Assembly (NCBI GenBank): GCA_022708055.1
Contig: JAKIZK010000015.1
Span: 1 to 35,163 of the forward strand
Direction of reading: 5' to 3'
Source: Bacteroidota bacterium
GTDB lineage: Bacteria; Bacteroidota; Bacteroidia; Chitinophagales; Chitinophagaceae
Length of the DNA: 35,163 nucleotides
The position numbers and the translations under genes are program-made. The notes under the pieces are model-generated. The model had not been told where the DNA came from. It saw only the letters and a program-made list of their open reading frames with translations, and made no database searches. Positions 8,499 to 16,956 of the stretch are shown piece by piece. Within the stretch, counting starts at the first letter, position 1. Every line of letters begins with the position of its first letter.

Positions 8499-8870
8499 AT
8501 GGGAATGATGAAAGAATTTAAAGACTTTGCTTTAAAAGGCAATGTGGTTGATCTGGCAGTAGCTGTTGTAATTGGAGGAGCATTTGGTGCCATTGTTACG
8601 GCTTTAGTCGATAAAATTATTATGCCAATTGTGGGAATGCTCATTGGCCAAAGATTTGATACATTAAGCGCTACAGTAAACGGGGTGCCCATACAATATG
8701 GAGCCTTTATACAAGCAGTGGTAAACTTTTTAATCATTGCCTTCGTTTTATTTATGATTATCCGGTTTATCAACAAAGTGAAGAAAAAGGAAGAAGCTCC
8801 AGCCGCCCCGGCAGCCCCATCCGAAGAGGTTACGCTGCTAAGAGAAATCAGAGATTCCTTGAAAAAGTAG
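8499..8870 (+). CDS. mscL: Large-conductance mechanosensitive channel
   Basis: A 123-residue protein with the MscL signature: an amphipathic N-terminal helix ([15 protein letters not shown]), TM1 with A-V-V-I-G-G-A-F-G, the D-K-I-I-M-P turn, a periplasmic loop, TM2 and a charged R-F-I-N-K-V-K-K-K cluster. An alanine/proline-rich linker leads to a C-terminal helical bundle ending [10 protein letters not shown]. It forms a homopentameric inner-membrane pore that opens at extreme membrane tension during osmotic downshock. It is monocistronic, followed by a strong hairpin with a T-run. Confidence 0.97.
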   Translation: MGMMKEFKDFALKGNVVDLAVAVVIGGAFGAIVTALVDKIIMPIVGMLIGQRFDTLSATVNGVPIQYGAFIQAVVNFLIIAFVLFMIIRFINKVKKKEEAPAAPAAPSEEVTLLREIRDSLKK

Positions 8871-8908
8871 CGAAAAATCTAGGTTTTTTAGCTCCGGCAC
8901 AAATTCCT

Positions 8909-8916
8909 TAATTTTG
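8909..8916 (+). promoter_or_regulatory. Candidate -7 promoter box for scpA
   Basis: TAATTTTG is an exact match to TAnnTTTG; the -33 region (TTTT at 8886-8889) is at the right distance but weak. The predicted transcript would begin right at the left arm of the following terminator-like hairpin. Confidence 0.4.
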
Positions 8917-8918
8917 TT

Positions 8919-8965
8919 AAGTCCTGTGGTTAGGATTCATTAATATCACAGGGCTTATTTTTTTT
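8919..8965 (+). terminator. Intrinsic terminator behind mscL (possible scpA attenuator)
   Basis: A 10-bp stem AAGTCCTGTG / CACAGGGCTT with one G-U pair, an 18-nt loop and eight T residues. It fits termination of mscL. Because it lies between a TAnnTTTG box and the scpA start only 20 nt further on, it could also act on scpA transcripts. Confidence 0.7.
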
Positions 8966-8984
8966 GGCTTTTTAACCTATTATC

Positions 8985-9767
8985 TTGCAAACGACCTCTT
9001 ATCAAATAAAATTACCACAGTTTGAAGGTCCTTTTGACCTTCTTTTATTCTTTATTGAAAGGGATGAACTGGATATTTATAACATTCCAATTACTCGTAT
9101 TACCAACGATTTTTTGGATTATATACATCAAAATGAAGAACTGAATATTGAATTAAGCAGTGAATTTATTCTGTTTATTTCGACCCTGATGCGTATAAAG
9201 GCAAAAATGCTACTGCCACGCAAAGAGCTGGATGCACAAGGAAATGAAATAGACCCTCGTGAAGAACTGGTAAATAAAATTCTGGAATATAAACGCTTTA
9301 AAGAAGCATCTGCTCAAATGGCAGAGATGGAAGCACTTCGAATGCTAAGTGTCAAAAGAGGAAATATTCATCAAGAACTTGCTGCCATAGGTGAAGAGGA
9401 AAGCGAAGGAACGGAAATACAGAATATCACCCTTTTCAAACTAATGAAAGCATTTGAAAGGGCAATGCAGAAATACAGCAACCGGTTGAATAAGCCTGTG
9501 CATACCGTAGTTCCTTATAACTACACGATGGAGGAAAGCCGCGATCAAATGCTCAACCTTGCAAGAGAAGAAAAACATTTGTCATTTGAAAAAATATTTG
9601 ACAGATGTGAGAACAGAGTACATGCAATTTTTCTTTTTCTCTCGCTGTTAGAGCTTGCACAGCAAAGATTTTTAAAGATTATTATTGGTGAAGGAAAAAA
9701 TAATTTCATCATTGAATATAATGAGCCAGAAAACAGACTGGCCGAAATGGAAGAACCCATCAGTTAA
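8985..9767 (+). CDS. scpA: Segregation and condensation protein A, TTG start
   Basis: A 260-residue kleisin. The N-terminal block (L-P-Q-F-E-G-P-F-D-L-L-L, then D-E-L-D-I-Y-N-I-P-I) is the classical ScpA opening that binds the SMC neck, and the C-terminal L-S-L-L-E-L-A-Q segment belongs to the winged-helix domain that binds the SMC head. With Smc and ScpB it compacts and segregates the chromosome. The start must be TTG at 8985: homology begins at once, and an in-frame stop (8973-8975) lies just upstream with no ATG between. scpB is not adjacent. The gene is 24 nt upstream of the OsmC gene. Confidence 0.93.
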   Translation: MQTTSYQIKLPQFEGPFDLLLFFIERDELDIYNIPITRITNDFLDYIHQNEELNIELSSEFILFISTLMRIKAKMLLPRKELDAQGNEIDPREELVNKILEYKRFKEASAQMAEMEALRMLSVKRGNIHQELAAIGEEESEGTEIQNITLFKLMKAFERAMQKYSNRLNKPVHTVVPYNYTMEESRDQMLNLAREEKHLSFEKIFDRCENRVHAIFLFLSLLELAQQRFLKIIIGEGKNNFIIEYNEPENRLAEMEEPIS

Positions 9768-9791
9768 TTTAAAAATTAAAATTTAAACATC

Positions 9792-10229
9792 ATGAAAAGA
9801 TCAGCAACAGCCAATTGGAAAGGTTCCGGTAAAGAAGGTAGCGGAAAATTGATTACGCAATCCGGTGTGATTAAAAATAAAAGCTACGATTACAGAAGTA
9901 GATTTGAAGATGGCACCTACACCAATCCTGAAGAACTGATAGCAGCTGCACATGCAGGATGCTATTCTATGAAATTAAGTTTTGTATTGGGCGCAGCAGG
10001 TTTTACACCCAATCGTATTGAAACCAAATGTACGGTTACACTGCAAGATGGTGTAATAACGAATAGCCACCTGGAAGTAAGAGCCAAAGTACCTAAGTTA
10101 AGAGCTAAGAATTTTCCGCAGTATGCAGAAGAAGCAAAAGCAAACTGTCCTATCAGCAAATCGCTAAGTTGCGAGATAACGCTGGATGCGCAGCAGGTAA
10201 AAAGCTTTAAGGCTGTGGCCGGAGAATAA
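9792..10229 (+). CDS. osmC: OsmC-family peroxiredoxin
   Basis: A 145-residue OsmC-type protein. The two catalytic cysteines are seen at C57 (A-H-A-G-C-Y-S-M) and C119 (A-N-C-P-I-S-K), and the N-terminal A-N-W-K-G-S-G-K-E-G-x-G plus T-N-P-E-E-L segments place it in the OsmC rather than the Ohr subgroup. It reduces organic hydroperoxides using the cysteine pair and acts as a cytoplasmic dimer. It follows scpA closely and is followed by a clear terminator, so scpA-osmC may be one unit. Confident in family; subgroup is by motif. Confidence 0.92.
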   Translation: MKRSATANWKGSGKEGSGKLITQSGVIKNKSYDYRSRFEDGTYTNPEELIAAAHAGCYSMKLSFVLGAAGFTPNRIETKCTVTLQDGVITNSHLEVRAKVPKLRAKNFPQYAEEAKANCPISKSLSCEITLDAQQVKSFKAVAGE

Positions 10230-10253
10230 TACTATCAATTTTTTTTATAAAAG

Positions 10254-10280
10254 ATCCTTCCTGCCGGAGGGATTTTTTTT
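10254..10280 (+). terminator. Intrinsic terminator after osmC
   Basis: Stem ATCCTTCC / GGAGGGAT (8 bp, one G-U pair), loop TGCC, then a run of eight T. The last bases overlap the stop codon of the convergent L,D-transpeptidase-like gene. Confidence 0.85.
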
Positions 10281-10914
10281 ATTCATAAATCCAAAGCAGT
10301 ATGGACTTTTTAGAGGTGTTTATTATTTTTTTCAATCGTACTAGAAAATCGGGCGACACAGTGGGGCAGCCATTACTCTGGCAAATTTCTCCATCTGTTT
10401 CTTCATTGGGCACACAACTGTGGCTGTGCAATACTACTGTTCTTTCATAAGCTTTATTATTTGTGCTGTCAAGCCCATGTAGTTTATAAGAATAGCCCCA
10501 TTTACCAATATAACTTTTGCCTATTTTATATTTTCCCAATGAAGTACAACCGCTACCAACCACATTGCTATATTTTCTTCCCTCCAGCCAATATTCATAA
10601 CAATTGCCATGTGCCACAAGGCCCTTGTCAGTCACACTGTCTTTTTTTAAATTGTAAATAAAAAATCTATTGTGGCCCGAGGGAAGCCCCACTTCTATGA
10701 AAAAAACAGTTTGTTGGTTATAGCCATTTTCTTTTGTAAATTTTTTGGCTTCAGCGGCAAACACTATCAATTTTTTTTCTGAATCATTTTTAAGCCTGTT
10801 GCCAATATCAGTTCTGTTTTTAGGTTGAATATGCTTCCAAAAGACAACTCTGGGAAACCAGGAAACCATAAAGCAGGAAATAATAATAACTAGTATCAGG
10901 CGATGCACTTTCAT
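10279..10914 (-). CDS. YkuD_2-type L,D-transpeptidase-like protein
   Basis: A 211-residue protein beginning with a hydrophobic export or anchor segment (L-I-L-V-I-I-I-S-C, possibly a lipobox). The rest matches the murein L,D-transpeptidase-like catalytic family of Bacteroidota: G-S-G-C-T-S-L-G-K-Y-K-I-G, L-H-G-L-D-S-T-N, L-H-S-H-S and the catalytic S-N-G-C-P-T-V-S with its cysteine near residue 183. Such enzymes crosslink or trim peptidoglycan stem peptides in the periplasm; activity of this subfamily is inferred. I chose the ATG at 10912-10914 over an upstream TTG because it begins the signal segment directly. The gene stands apart from the barrel gene upstream by 92 nt. Confidence 0.85.
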   Translation of the reverse strand: MKVHRLILVIIISCFMVSWFPRVVFWKHIQPKNRTDIGNRLKNDSEKKLIVFAAEAKKFTKENGYNQQTVFFIEVGLPSGHNRFFIYNLKKDSVTDKGLVAHGNCYEYWLEGRKYSNVVGSGCTSLGKYKIGKSYIGKWGYSYKLHGLDSTNNKAYERTVVLHSHSCVPNEETDGEICQSNGCPTVSPDFLVRLKKIINTSKKSILLWIYE

Positions 10915-11006
10915 AAAACAACTGTTTGCCAATACGGAGAGATGCGGAGTAAACGATTATCCACAAACCGAAATTTTACAAGGCTTGTTAAACTAATGTT
11001 GGGAAA

Positions 11007-11600
11007 CTAAAATCGCCAACCGGCATACAACTGCACGACATTGTTTTTAATAAATTCTTTGGGTACAAACCCATGCGTACCGCCACCAACGGGCTCTTCC
11101 TTATTCAGGTTTTGAAGACTTACATTCATTCTGCCTCCAATAAACAATCCTTTAAAAGGCGTTACTTGTACTCCACCCACCACACCATAATCAAACCTGT
11201 TGAAATAGTCAAACAAACTGCTGCCACTACCGCCGGTGCTATCCACTGCAGCATTCATAAGAAACGCTGCCTGACCACCCACATGCACTTCAAACCTTTT
11301 TGAAAAATTGAATGTAATAAGTTGAGGCAATAGCAGATAATCAAGATTTACTGTACCTGTATTGGTATTACTTTTATAATCATATCCCTGACGGGAAAGC
11401 ATCAGTTCAGTTCGAAATCCAATTAGTTTTTTTGGCTTGGGTGCTATGTATCCTCCTACCATAAAACCCGAACGACTATCTGCATTGATGCCGGCGGTTT
11501 TGGTAACGTTTACAAAATTGTATCCTGCTTTTACACCAATGGTAATTTGTGAATTTCCAAAGACAGGAATCAACCATAATAATAAAGCAATTTTCTTCAT
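11007..11600 (-). CDS. PorT-like outer-membrane beta-barrel protein
   Basis: A 197-residue protein with a signal peptide (M-K-K-I-A-L-L-L-W-L-I-P-V-F-G-N-S-Q) and amphipathic beta strands: G-V-K-A-G-Y-N-F, then alternating aromatic/hydrophobic strands, L-L-L-P-Q-L-I-T-F-N-F, F-E-V-H-V-G-G-Q and a terminal strand V-Q-L-Y-A-G-W-R-F ending in phenylalanine, the outer-membrane insertion signal. This is the small 8-strand barrel family very common in Bacteroidota, with no assigned activity. It starts 20 nt after dxs on the same strand and is probably co-transcribed with it, without an obvious functional link. Confidence 0.85.
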   Translation of the reverse strand: MKKIALLLWLIPVFGNSQITIGVKAGYNFVNVTKTAGINADSRSGFMVGGYIAPKPKKLIGFRTELMLSRQGYDYKSNTNTGTVNLDYLLLPQLITFNFSKRFEVHVGGQAAFLMNAAVDSTGGSGSSLFDYFNRFDYGVVGGVQVTPFKGLFIGGRMNVSLQNLNKEEPVGGGTHGFVPKEFIKNNVVQLYAGWRF

Positions 11601-11620
11601 AGCATTATTGCTTGAAAAAG

Positions 11621-13552
11621 TTAATGCAATACGGATGTTTCAGTATGCTCTCTCATCATTTGTATTACTGTTTCTCTTATTGCCTCAGCATCATAAGCAC
11701 ATTCACGATGTAGTTCTTTGGGTGTACCATGTTCTACCAATCTATCAGGTATGCCCAGCATTTTCACATTTGCATGATATTGATGCTCATTCATAAACTC
11801 CAATATTGCCGAACCAAACCCACCTTTGATGCTGCCATCTTCTACGGTTATTACTTTATTGAATTTTGAAAACACTTCATGTAGCAAAACCTCATCCAGC
11901 GGCTTTACAAAACGCATATCATAATGAGCAGGATCTAATCCTTCAGCTTTCAAATCCCGAATTGCTGAGGCAGCAAAATTTCCGGGATGACCTATGGTAA
12001 GTATGGCAATATTTTCTCCATCTTTTAATTTTCTGCCTTTGCCAATTTCAATCTCCTTCATTTCGGTTTTCCATTCGGGCATTACACCTTCGCCCCTGGG
12101 GTAGCGTATTACGAAAGGAAGTTGAGTAGATGCTAACTGAGCGGTGTACATCAGGTTTCTCAATTCACTTTCATTCATAGGCGAACTGATGATCATATTG
12201 GGGATACATCTCAAATATGAAATATCATAACATCCATGATGTGTGGGCCCATCATCGCCAACAAGCCCGGCACGGTCCAAACAAAAAATTACCGGAAGCT
12301 TTTGAAGTGCAACATCATGTATTACCTGGTCATAAGCTCTTTGCATGAAAGAAGAATAAACATTACAGAAAACCTTCATTCCCTGTGTAGCCATACCGGC
12401 GCTTACGGTAACCGCATGTTGCTCTGCTATGCCTACATCAAATGCACGATGAGGCATTTTTTCCATCATATATTTTAAAGAACAACCTGAAGGCATAGCG
12501 GGAGTAACGCCAAACACTTTTTCATTTTTTTCAGCCAGCTCTATTATTGTATAGCCAAAAACATCCTGATATTTTGGAGGCTGTGGCAGGTCATATCTTT
12601 TCTTTTGAATTTCACCGGTTATTTTGTCAAACAATCCGGGGGCATGCCATTTCGTTTGATCTTTTTCGGCCAATGCATAACCTTTTCCTTTGGTAGTGAT
12701 GATGTGCAGAATTTTTGGCCCCGGTATATTTCTTAGATCTTTTAATGTATCCACCAGTTTGGCAATATTGTGCCCGTCTATGGGTCCAAAATATCGAAGT
12801 TTTAATGCTTCAAAAAGATTGGCATGACTGCTCATCAAACCTTTCAGCCCATCGGTAAGTTTATGCCCCATTGTGCGGCTAAAGTTTTTTCCTACCGGTA
12901 GTTTTCCAAGCAGGTTCCAAACTTCATCTTTAATCTTGTTGTAAGTAGGAGAAGTCGTAATGTCAGTTAAATATTCTTTTAGCGCACCGGTATTTGGGTC
13001 AATGCCTATTCCGTTGTCATTTAAAATAATCAGCAAATCGGTATCAGCCACACCAGCATGGTTCATACCTTCAAAAGCAAGCCCAGCCGTCATTGCACCA
13101 TCTCCAATAATGGCAACCGCTTTTCGGTCTGTTTCTCCTTTGTATTTTGCTGCCATAGCCATTCCCAAAGCAGCTGAAATAGAAGTGGATGAATGGCCTA
13201 CGCCAAAACTATCATATTCACTTTCGCATCTTTTTGGAAAACCACTTAGTCCTTTATATTTTCTATTAGTTTCAAATTGATCTCTTCTGCCGGTTAATAT
13301 TTTGTGTCCGTATGCCTGATGGCCTACATCCCACACCAATTGATCGTAGGGCGTATGATATACATAATGAAGTGCTGTGGTAAGCTCCACTACGCCGAGG
13401 CTGGCTGCAAAATGGCCGCCATGAACACTCACTACATCAATAATAAACTGACGCAGTTCATCACATACCTGATGAAGTTTTTCACGAGGTAATTTTTTCA
13501 AATCGTCGGGCGAATTGATGGTTTGTAAAAGGGGGCCGGCAGCGATGTTCAT
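11621..13552 (-). CDS. dxs: 1-deoxy-D-xylulose-5-phosphate synthase
   Basis: A 643-residue transketolase-like enzyme of full DXS length. It shows the N-terminal G-G-H-F-A-A-S-L-G-V-V-E-L (H47), the V-W-D-V-G-H-Q-A-Y-G-H-K-I-L-T-G-R block, the TPP/Mg motif I-G-D-G-A-M-T-A-G with N180 in L-N-D-N, and the catalytic glutamate in D-V-G-I-A-E-Q-H-A. It condenses pyruvate and glyceraldehyde 3-phosphate, the first step of the MEP isoprenoid pathway. That pathway would feed the prenyl diphosphate needed by the GGGP synthase found elsewhere in this window. It is divergent from the LytS-like kinase gene. Confidence 0.97.
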   Translation of the reverse strand: MNIAAGPLLQTINSPDDLKKLPREKLHQVCDELRQFIIDVVSVHGGHFAASLGVVELTTALHYVYHTPYDQLVWDVGHQAYGHKILTGRRDQFETNRKYKGLSGFPKRCESEYDSFGVGHSSTSISAALGMAMAAKYKGETDRKAVAIIGDGAMTAGLAFEGMNHAGVADTDLLIILNDNGIGIDPNTGALKEYLTDITTSPTYNKIKDEVWNLLGKLPVGKNFSRTMGHKLTDGLKGLMSSHANLFEALKLRYFGPIDGHNIAKLVDTLKDLRNIPGPKILHIITTKGKGYALAEKDQTKWHAPGLFDKITGEIQKKRYDLPQPPKYQDVFGYTIIELAEKNEKVFGVTPAMPSGCSLKYMMEKMPHRAFDVGIAEQHAVTVSAGMATQGMKVFCNVYSSFMQRAYDQVIHDVALQKLPVIFCLDRAGLVGDDGPTHHGCYDISYLRCIPNMIISSPMNESELRNLMYTAQLASTQLPFVIRYPRGEGVMPEWKTEMKEIEIGKGRKLKDGENIAILTIGHPGNFAASAIRDLKAEGLDPAHYDMRFVKPLDEVLLHEVFSKFNKVITVEDGSIKGGFGSAILEFMNEHQYHANVKMLGIPDRLVEHGTPKELHRECAYDAEAIRETVIQMMREHTETSVLH

Positions 13553-13685
13553 TCATGAAAATTTTTGCGCTGTAAAATTAGGTTATTTTAAAAGGCATTT
13601 GCTAATGAATTCTTAATAAATGTAGTGCTATTTTCAAAAGAATACCCATTTGTAGAAGGAATTGGCCATTGGTATATTATGACCA

Positions 13686-13713
13686 TTTGCATAGAATGAA
13701 ATTTGTAGATTTG
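13686..13713 (+). promoter_or_regulatory. Bacteroidota-type promoter of the sensor kinase gene
   Basis: TTTG (13686-13689) and an exact TAGATTTG (13706-13713) separated by 16 nt, close to the -33/-7 arrangement of the vegetative sigma factor of this phylum. The kinase ATG follows only 4 nt after the -7 box, so the mRNA would be leaderless or nearly so. Confidence 0.6.
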
Positions 13714-13717
13714 TTTA

Positions 13718-14779
13718 ATGCAAATCAAGGGTACAAAACAATTGTATTGGATTCTTCAGGCTTTTGGCTGGGGTGTAGTGGGGCTTACTATGTGGTTTTA
13801 TGCCCGAAATTATCAGGTGCATATTTCCGGCACTATGCTTTTGGGTAGAATAGGTGTTGTTTTTGTTACAGGAATCATGGTATCTCATGTATTACGCACT
13901 GTAATAAAGCAAGGTGGCTGGATGTTGCAACCTATAGAAAAAGTAATTCCCAAGTTGATATTGGGCGTTATCTGTGCTTCACTTACTTATAGTTTTATTG
14001 TAATTAAAGCGTTGGATTTTTTTCAACTGACTATTGAAAAGGCAAAGCCACTTCCCTTTAGTTCAAGACTGGCAGGTTATACAGTGGATAACAGTATGTT
14101 TTTTCTTCCCTGGGTGCTTATCTATTATTTCTATCATTTTTTTCGCAAAAGCCAGAAGCAGCAAATGGATGCTTTAAAAATGGAAGCATTGATTAAAGAG
14201 TTGGAACTAAAAACTATTAAAGCACATATCAACCCGCATTTTATCTTTAATTCTCTTAACAGCATCAGGGCTTTGGTAGATGAAAACCCACAAAGAGCAA
14301 GGGCTGCGGTTACAGAGCTTAGCAATATTTTGCGAAGCAGTATGCAAACCGAAATTCAGGAAACTGTTCCATTTGAAAAAGAACTGGACATTGTAAAAGA
14401 TTATCTGGCACTGGAAAACATGAGATTTGAAGACCGTTTAAAGATTGAATATGATGTAGATGAAGATACGCTGGACAGCCCTGTGCCGCCCATGATGCTG
14501 CAAACCCTGGTTGAAAATGCAATTAAACACGGCATCAGTAAGCAGGTAGGAGGAGGTACAGTAAAGGTTACTTCTGATTTTATTGACGATTTTCATGTGC
14601 TTACTGTTCAAAACACAGGTCAATTAAACGGATATAAAAATAATGGTGAGGGCTTTGGCATTTCAAGCACTACCAACCGGCTAAACTTGTTGTATGGCGA
14701 AAAAGCAAAATTTGAGATTAAACAAATTAATGGAAGCCAGGTTGAAGCCAAAGTATTGATACCGGTAAACATTCATTAA
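13718..14779 (+). CDS. LytS-type sensor histidine kinase
   Basis: A 353-residue kinase with four hydrophobic helices in the first ~150 residues, then the His_kinase (LytS) core. The phospho-acceptor region reads K-A-H-I-N-P-H-F-I-F-N-S-L-N, with H174 of N-P-H-F the expected acceptor, followed by an ATP-binding domain with L-V-E-N-A-I-K-H-G and G-F-G-I-S-S-T-T-N-R-L. There is no separate periplasmic sensor domain, so the signal is probably sensed in or near the membrane. It pairs with the LytTR regulator 25 nt downstream. What it controls cannot be read from the window. Confidence 0.93.
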   Translation: MQIKGTKQLYWILQAFGWGVVGLTMWFYARNYQVHISGTMLLGRIGVVFVTGIMVSHVLRTVIKQGGWMLQPIEKVIPKLILGVICASLTYSFIVIKALDFFQLTIEKAKPLPFSSRLAGYTVDNSMFFLPWVLIYYFYHFFRKSQKQQMDALKMEALIKELELKTIKAHINPHFIFNSLNSIRALVDENPQRARAAVTELSNILRSSMQTEIQETVPFEKELDIVKDYLALENMRFEDRLKIEYDVDEDTLDSPVPPMMLQTLVENAIKHGISKQVGGGTVKVTSDFIDDFHVLTVQNTGQLNGYKNNGEGFGISSTTNRLNLLYGEKAKFEIKQINGSQVEAKVLIPVNIH

Positions 14780-14804
14780 ATAAATATTTTTAAAAATTTG
14801 AAAT

Positions 14805-15533
14805 ATGAAAGCTATCATTATCGATGATGAAAGACTGGCAAGAACAGAGCTAAAGAAACTACTACAGGACTACCCTGAAGTAGAAGTAATTGATGAAGCC
14901 GCCAATGCAGATGAAGGAATTTCAAAAATTGAAAGTTTAAATCCTGACTTGGTTTTCCTGGATATACAAATGCCGGGAAAAACGGGATTTGATATGCTGG
15001 AACAATTGGAAAAAGCGCCTCAAGTAATTTTTACAACAGCCTATGACGAGTTTGCCTTAAAAGCATTTGAAGTAAACGCCTTAGACTATCTGGTAAAACC
15101 GGTAGAGCCTAAAAGACTTGCAGATGCTATTCATAAGCTACAGGCAATAGAGCAAAAGGAAACCCGTGCAGAAGGTGAATACACGAATAATAGTATTTTA
15201 TCAGAAAACGATCAGGTATTTGTAAAAGATGGTGAACGCTGCTGGTTTGTCAAGCTAAGTGAAATACGACTGTTTGAAAGTGTAGGCAATTATGCTAAAG
15301 TATTTTTTGGTACCAATAAACCGCTTATTCTAAAATCGCTGAATGCGCTTGAAGAAAGATTGGATGAAAAAACTTTTTTCAGAGCAAACCGAAAGCATAT
15401 TGTAAATCTGAGAATGGTAGAAAAAATTGAGCCTTATTTTAATGGAGGCCTATTGCTAGACCTGGCCGGTGGCGAAAAAATTGAAGTAAGCAGAAGACAA
15501 ACGGTGAAGTTTAAGGAGATGATGAGTTTGTGA
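14805..15533 (+). CDS. LytTR-family response regulator
   Basis: A 242-residue regulator: receiver domain in residues 1-120 (I-I-D-D-E-R at the start, phospho-acceptor D53 in L-V-F-L-D-I-Q-M-P-G, T-T-A-Y-D-E and the conserved lysine in Y-L-V-K-P-V), then a LytTR DNA-binding domain at 140-242 with the F-R-A-N-R-K-H-I-V-N-L motif. Phosphorylated by the upstream kinase, it should bind direct repeats at target promoters. No such target site was evident in nearby promoters. It ends just before the hexamer repeat. Confidence 0.95.
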   Translation: MKAIIIDDERLARTELKKLLQDYPEVEVIDEAANADEGISKIESLNPDLVFLDIQMPGKTGFDMLEQLEKAPQVIFTTAYDEFALKAFEVNALDYLVKPVEPKRLADAIHKLQAIEQKETRAEGEYTNNSILSENDQVFVKDGERCWFVKLSEIRLFESVGNYAKVFFGTNKPLILKSLNALEERLDEKTFFRANRKHIVNLRMVEKIEPYFNGGLLLDLAGGEKIEVSRRQTVKFKEMMSL

Positions 15534-15555
15534 GGAAGGGTGAGGGGGGAGAAGT

Positions 15556-15608
15556 TTGAGATTGAGGTTGAGGTTAAGGATGAGGTTGAGATTGAGGTTA
15601 AGGATGAG
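15556..15608. repeat. Degenerate hexanucleotide tandem repeat
   Basis: Nearly nine head-to-tail hexamers of the form TTGAGG with variants TTGAGA, TTAAGG and ATGAGG. There is a higher-order order too: the series TTGAGA-TTGAGG-TTAAGG-ATGAG occurs at the end and, with one extra unit, at the start. The array fills the gap between the response regulator and the peptidase gene. It is purine-rich on the plus strand throughout and is followed by a T-run. Confidence 0.9.
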
Positions 15609-15645
15609 TTTTTTTTGATTTATAAAACTTTTATAGAATATTAGA

Positions 15646-16956
15646 ATGCAAACGAAAAGATTAATATTTAGCGGATGGTTCTTATTTACGTCCGCTTTTT
15701 TATTTGCACAAGACATCAATAAAATAATCACCGAAAAAGAAGTTGAAAGAATTGAAAGGAAACTGGCTTCAGATGAAATGCGTGGCCGAAAAACTTTTTC
15801 TCCGGAAATTGATAGTGCCGCAGCATTTATTGCAGCTGAGTTTAAAAAAATCGGATTACAAACGATAAACAACTCGGGGAGTTATTTACAGCAGTTTTCA
15901 TTGGTAAAGACGAAGACTTTAAGTACGTTGACCTTTTTGGATGGTATTGAATTAAGCCCACAAAATGTGGCAGTAAGCAGTAATCAGATTCCATTGCTGA
16001 TTGATGAAAACTCCGGATACGAAACGGCTTTTATCAAACCAGGTGAAAAACTGAATAAAGAAGCATTCAGACTTTCACAATCAGGAAAGAACATGATCGT
16101 ATTTGTTGATAGCAGTTATGCTGCAGAATTTTCAAATTTATCATTTGGCAAAAGAGCAGCGCTGCGAAAAAATAATAGTGTTGTTTTTTTACTTACCAAT
16201 CAGGTTCCCAAAAAATTCTCAATAGACGTAAAGTTGGAAAACACAGAGCAGCACCTTTCAAATGTGTTAGGCATTCTGCCGGGAAAAAATAAGTACGCAA
16301 CCGGTGATCTTCAAAGTGATGATATCGTTGTTTTTTCGGCGCATTATGACCATATAGGTGTGGGCAAGCCGGTAAATGGCGATTCTATTTATAATGGTGC
16401 CAATGATGATGCATCGGGAACAACGGCCGTAATGATGTTGGCGAAGTATTTTAAAGAATTAAACAACAATGACAGAACCCTTGTATTTGTTGCTTTTACT
16501 GCAGAGGAAATAGGTGGGTATGGATCGCAGTATTTTTCAAAACAAGTAAATGCCGATGGCGTAGTGGCTATGTTTAACATAGAAATGATAGGCACCGAAT
16601 CAAAATGGGGAAATAATTCGGCCTATATTACCGGATACGATAAAACGGATATGGGCGAAATATTAAATCAGGATTTAAGATTCTCAGGTTTTACATTCTA
16701 CCCCGATCCCTATCCCGATCAACAATTATTTTTTAGAAGTGATAATGCTACATTGGCATTATTGGGAGTACCTGCTCACACAATATCAACCTCCAAAATG
16801 GATAGCGAACCTAACTATCATAAACAAAGTGATAGCATAGAAACGCTTAACCTGAAAAATATGACGGAGATTATAAAAGCGATTGCCATCAGTTCCAAAA
16901 GCATAGTGGCAGGAGAATCTACACCATCCAGAGTAAAGACAGCTGATCTGCGTTAA
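15646..16956 (+). CDS. Secreted M28-family metallopeptidase
   Basis: A 436-residue protein with a signal peptide (L-F-T-S-A-F-L-F-A-Q, cleavage after A-Q likely). The co-catalytic zinc site of M28 peptidases is complete: H233 in S-A-H-Y-D-H, D254/D255 in N-D-D-A-S-G, catalytic and metal-binding glutamates E287-E288, E313 in N-I-E-M-I-G (the family often has Asp here) and H392 in N-Y-H-K-Q-S-D. It should act as an aminopeptidase in the periplasm or outside the cell. There is no type IX sorting domain at its C-terminus. It is convergent with the GGGP synthase gene, sharing TTAA stops. Confidence 0.92.
   Translation: MQTKRLIFSGWFLFTSAFLFAQDINKIITEKEVERIERKLASDEMRGRKTFSPEIDSAAAFIAAEFKKIGLQTINNSGSYLQQFSLVKTKTLSTLTFLDGIELSPQNVAVSSNQIPLLIDENSGYETAFIKPGEKLNKEAFRLSQSGKNMIVFVDSSYAAEFSNLSFGKRAALRKNNSVVFLLTNQVPKKFSIDVKLENTEQHLSNVLGILPGKNKYATGDLQSDDIVVFSAHYDHIGVGKPVNGDSIYNGANDDASGTTAVMMLAKYFKELNNNDRTLVFVAFTAEEIGGYGSQYFSKQVNADGVVAMFNIEMIGTESKWGNNSAYITGYDKTDMGEILNQDLRFSGFTFYPDPYPDQQLFFRSDNATLALLGVPAHTISTSKMDSEPNYHKQSDSIETLNLKNMTEIIKAIAISSKSIVAGESTPSRVKTADLR

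Noticed and set aside
15456-15872. Minus-strand frame with an L-N-L-N repeat peptide
   Set aside because: The repetitive peptide is simply the translation of the hexamer array, and the frame overlaps two real genes.
16576-16593. M28 peptidase inactivated by Glu in place of Asp (N-I-E-M-I-G)
   Set aside because: Glutamate can serve as the metal ligand here and all other zinc-site residues are present, so inactivity is not supported.
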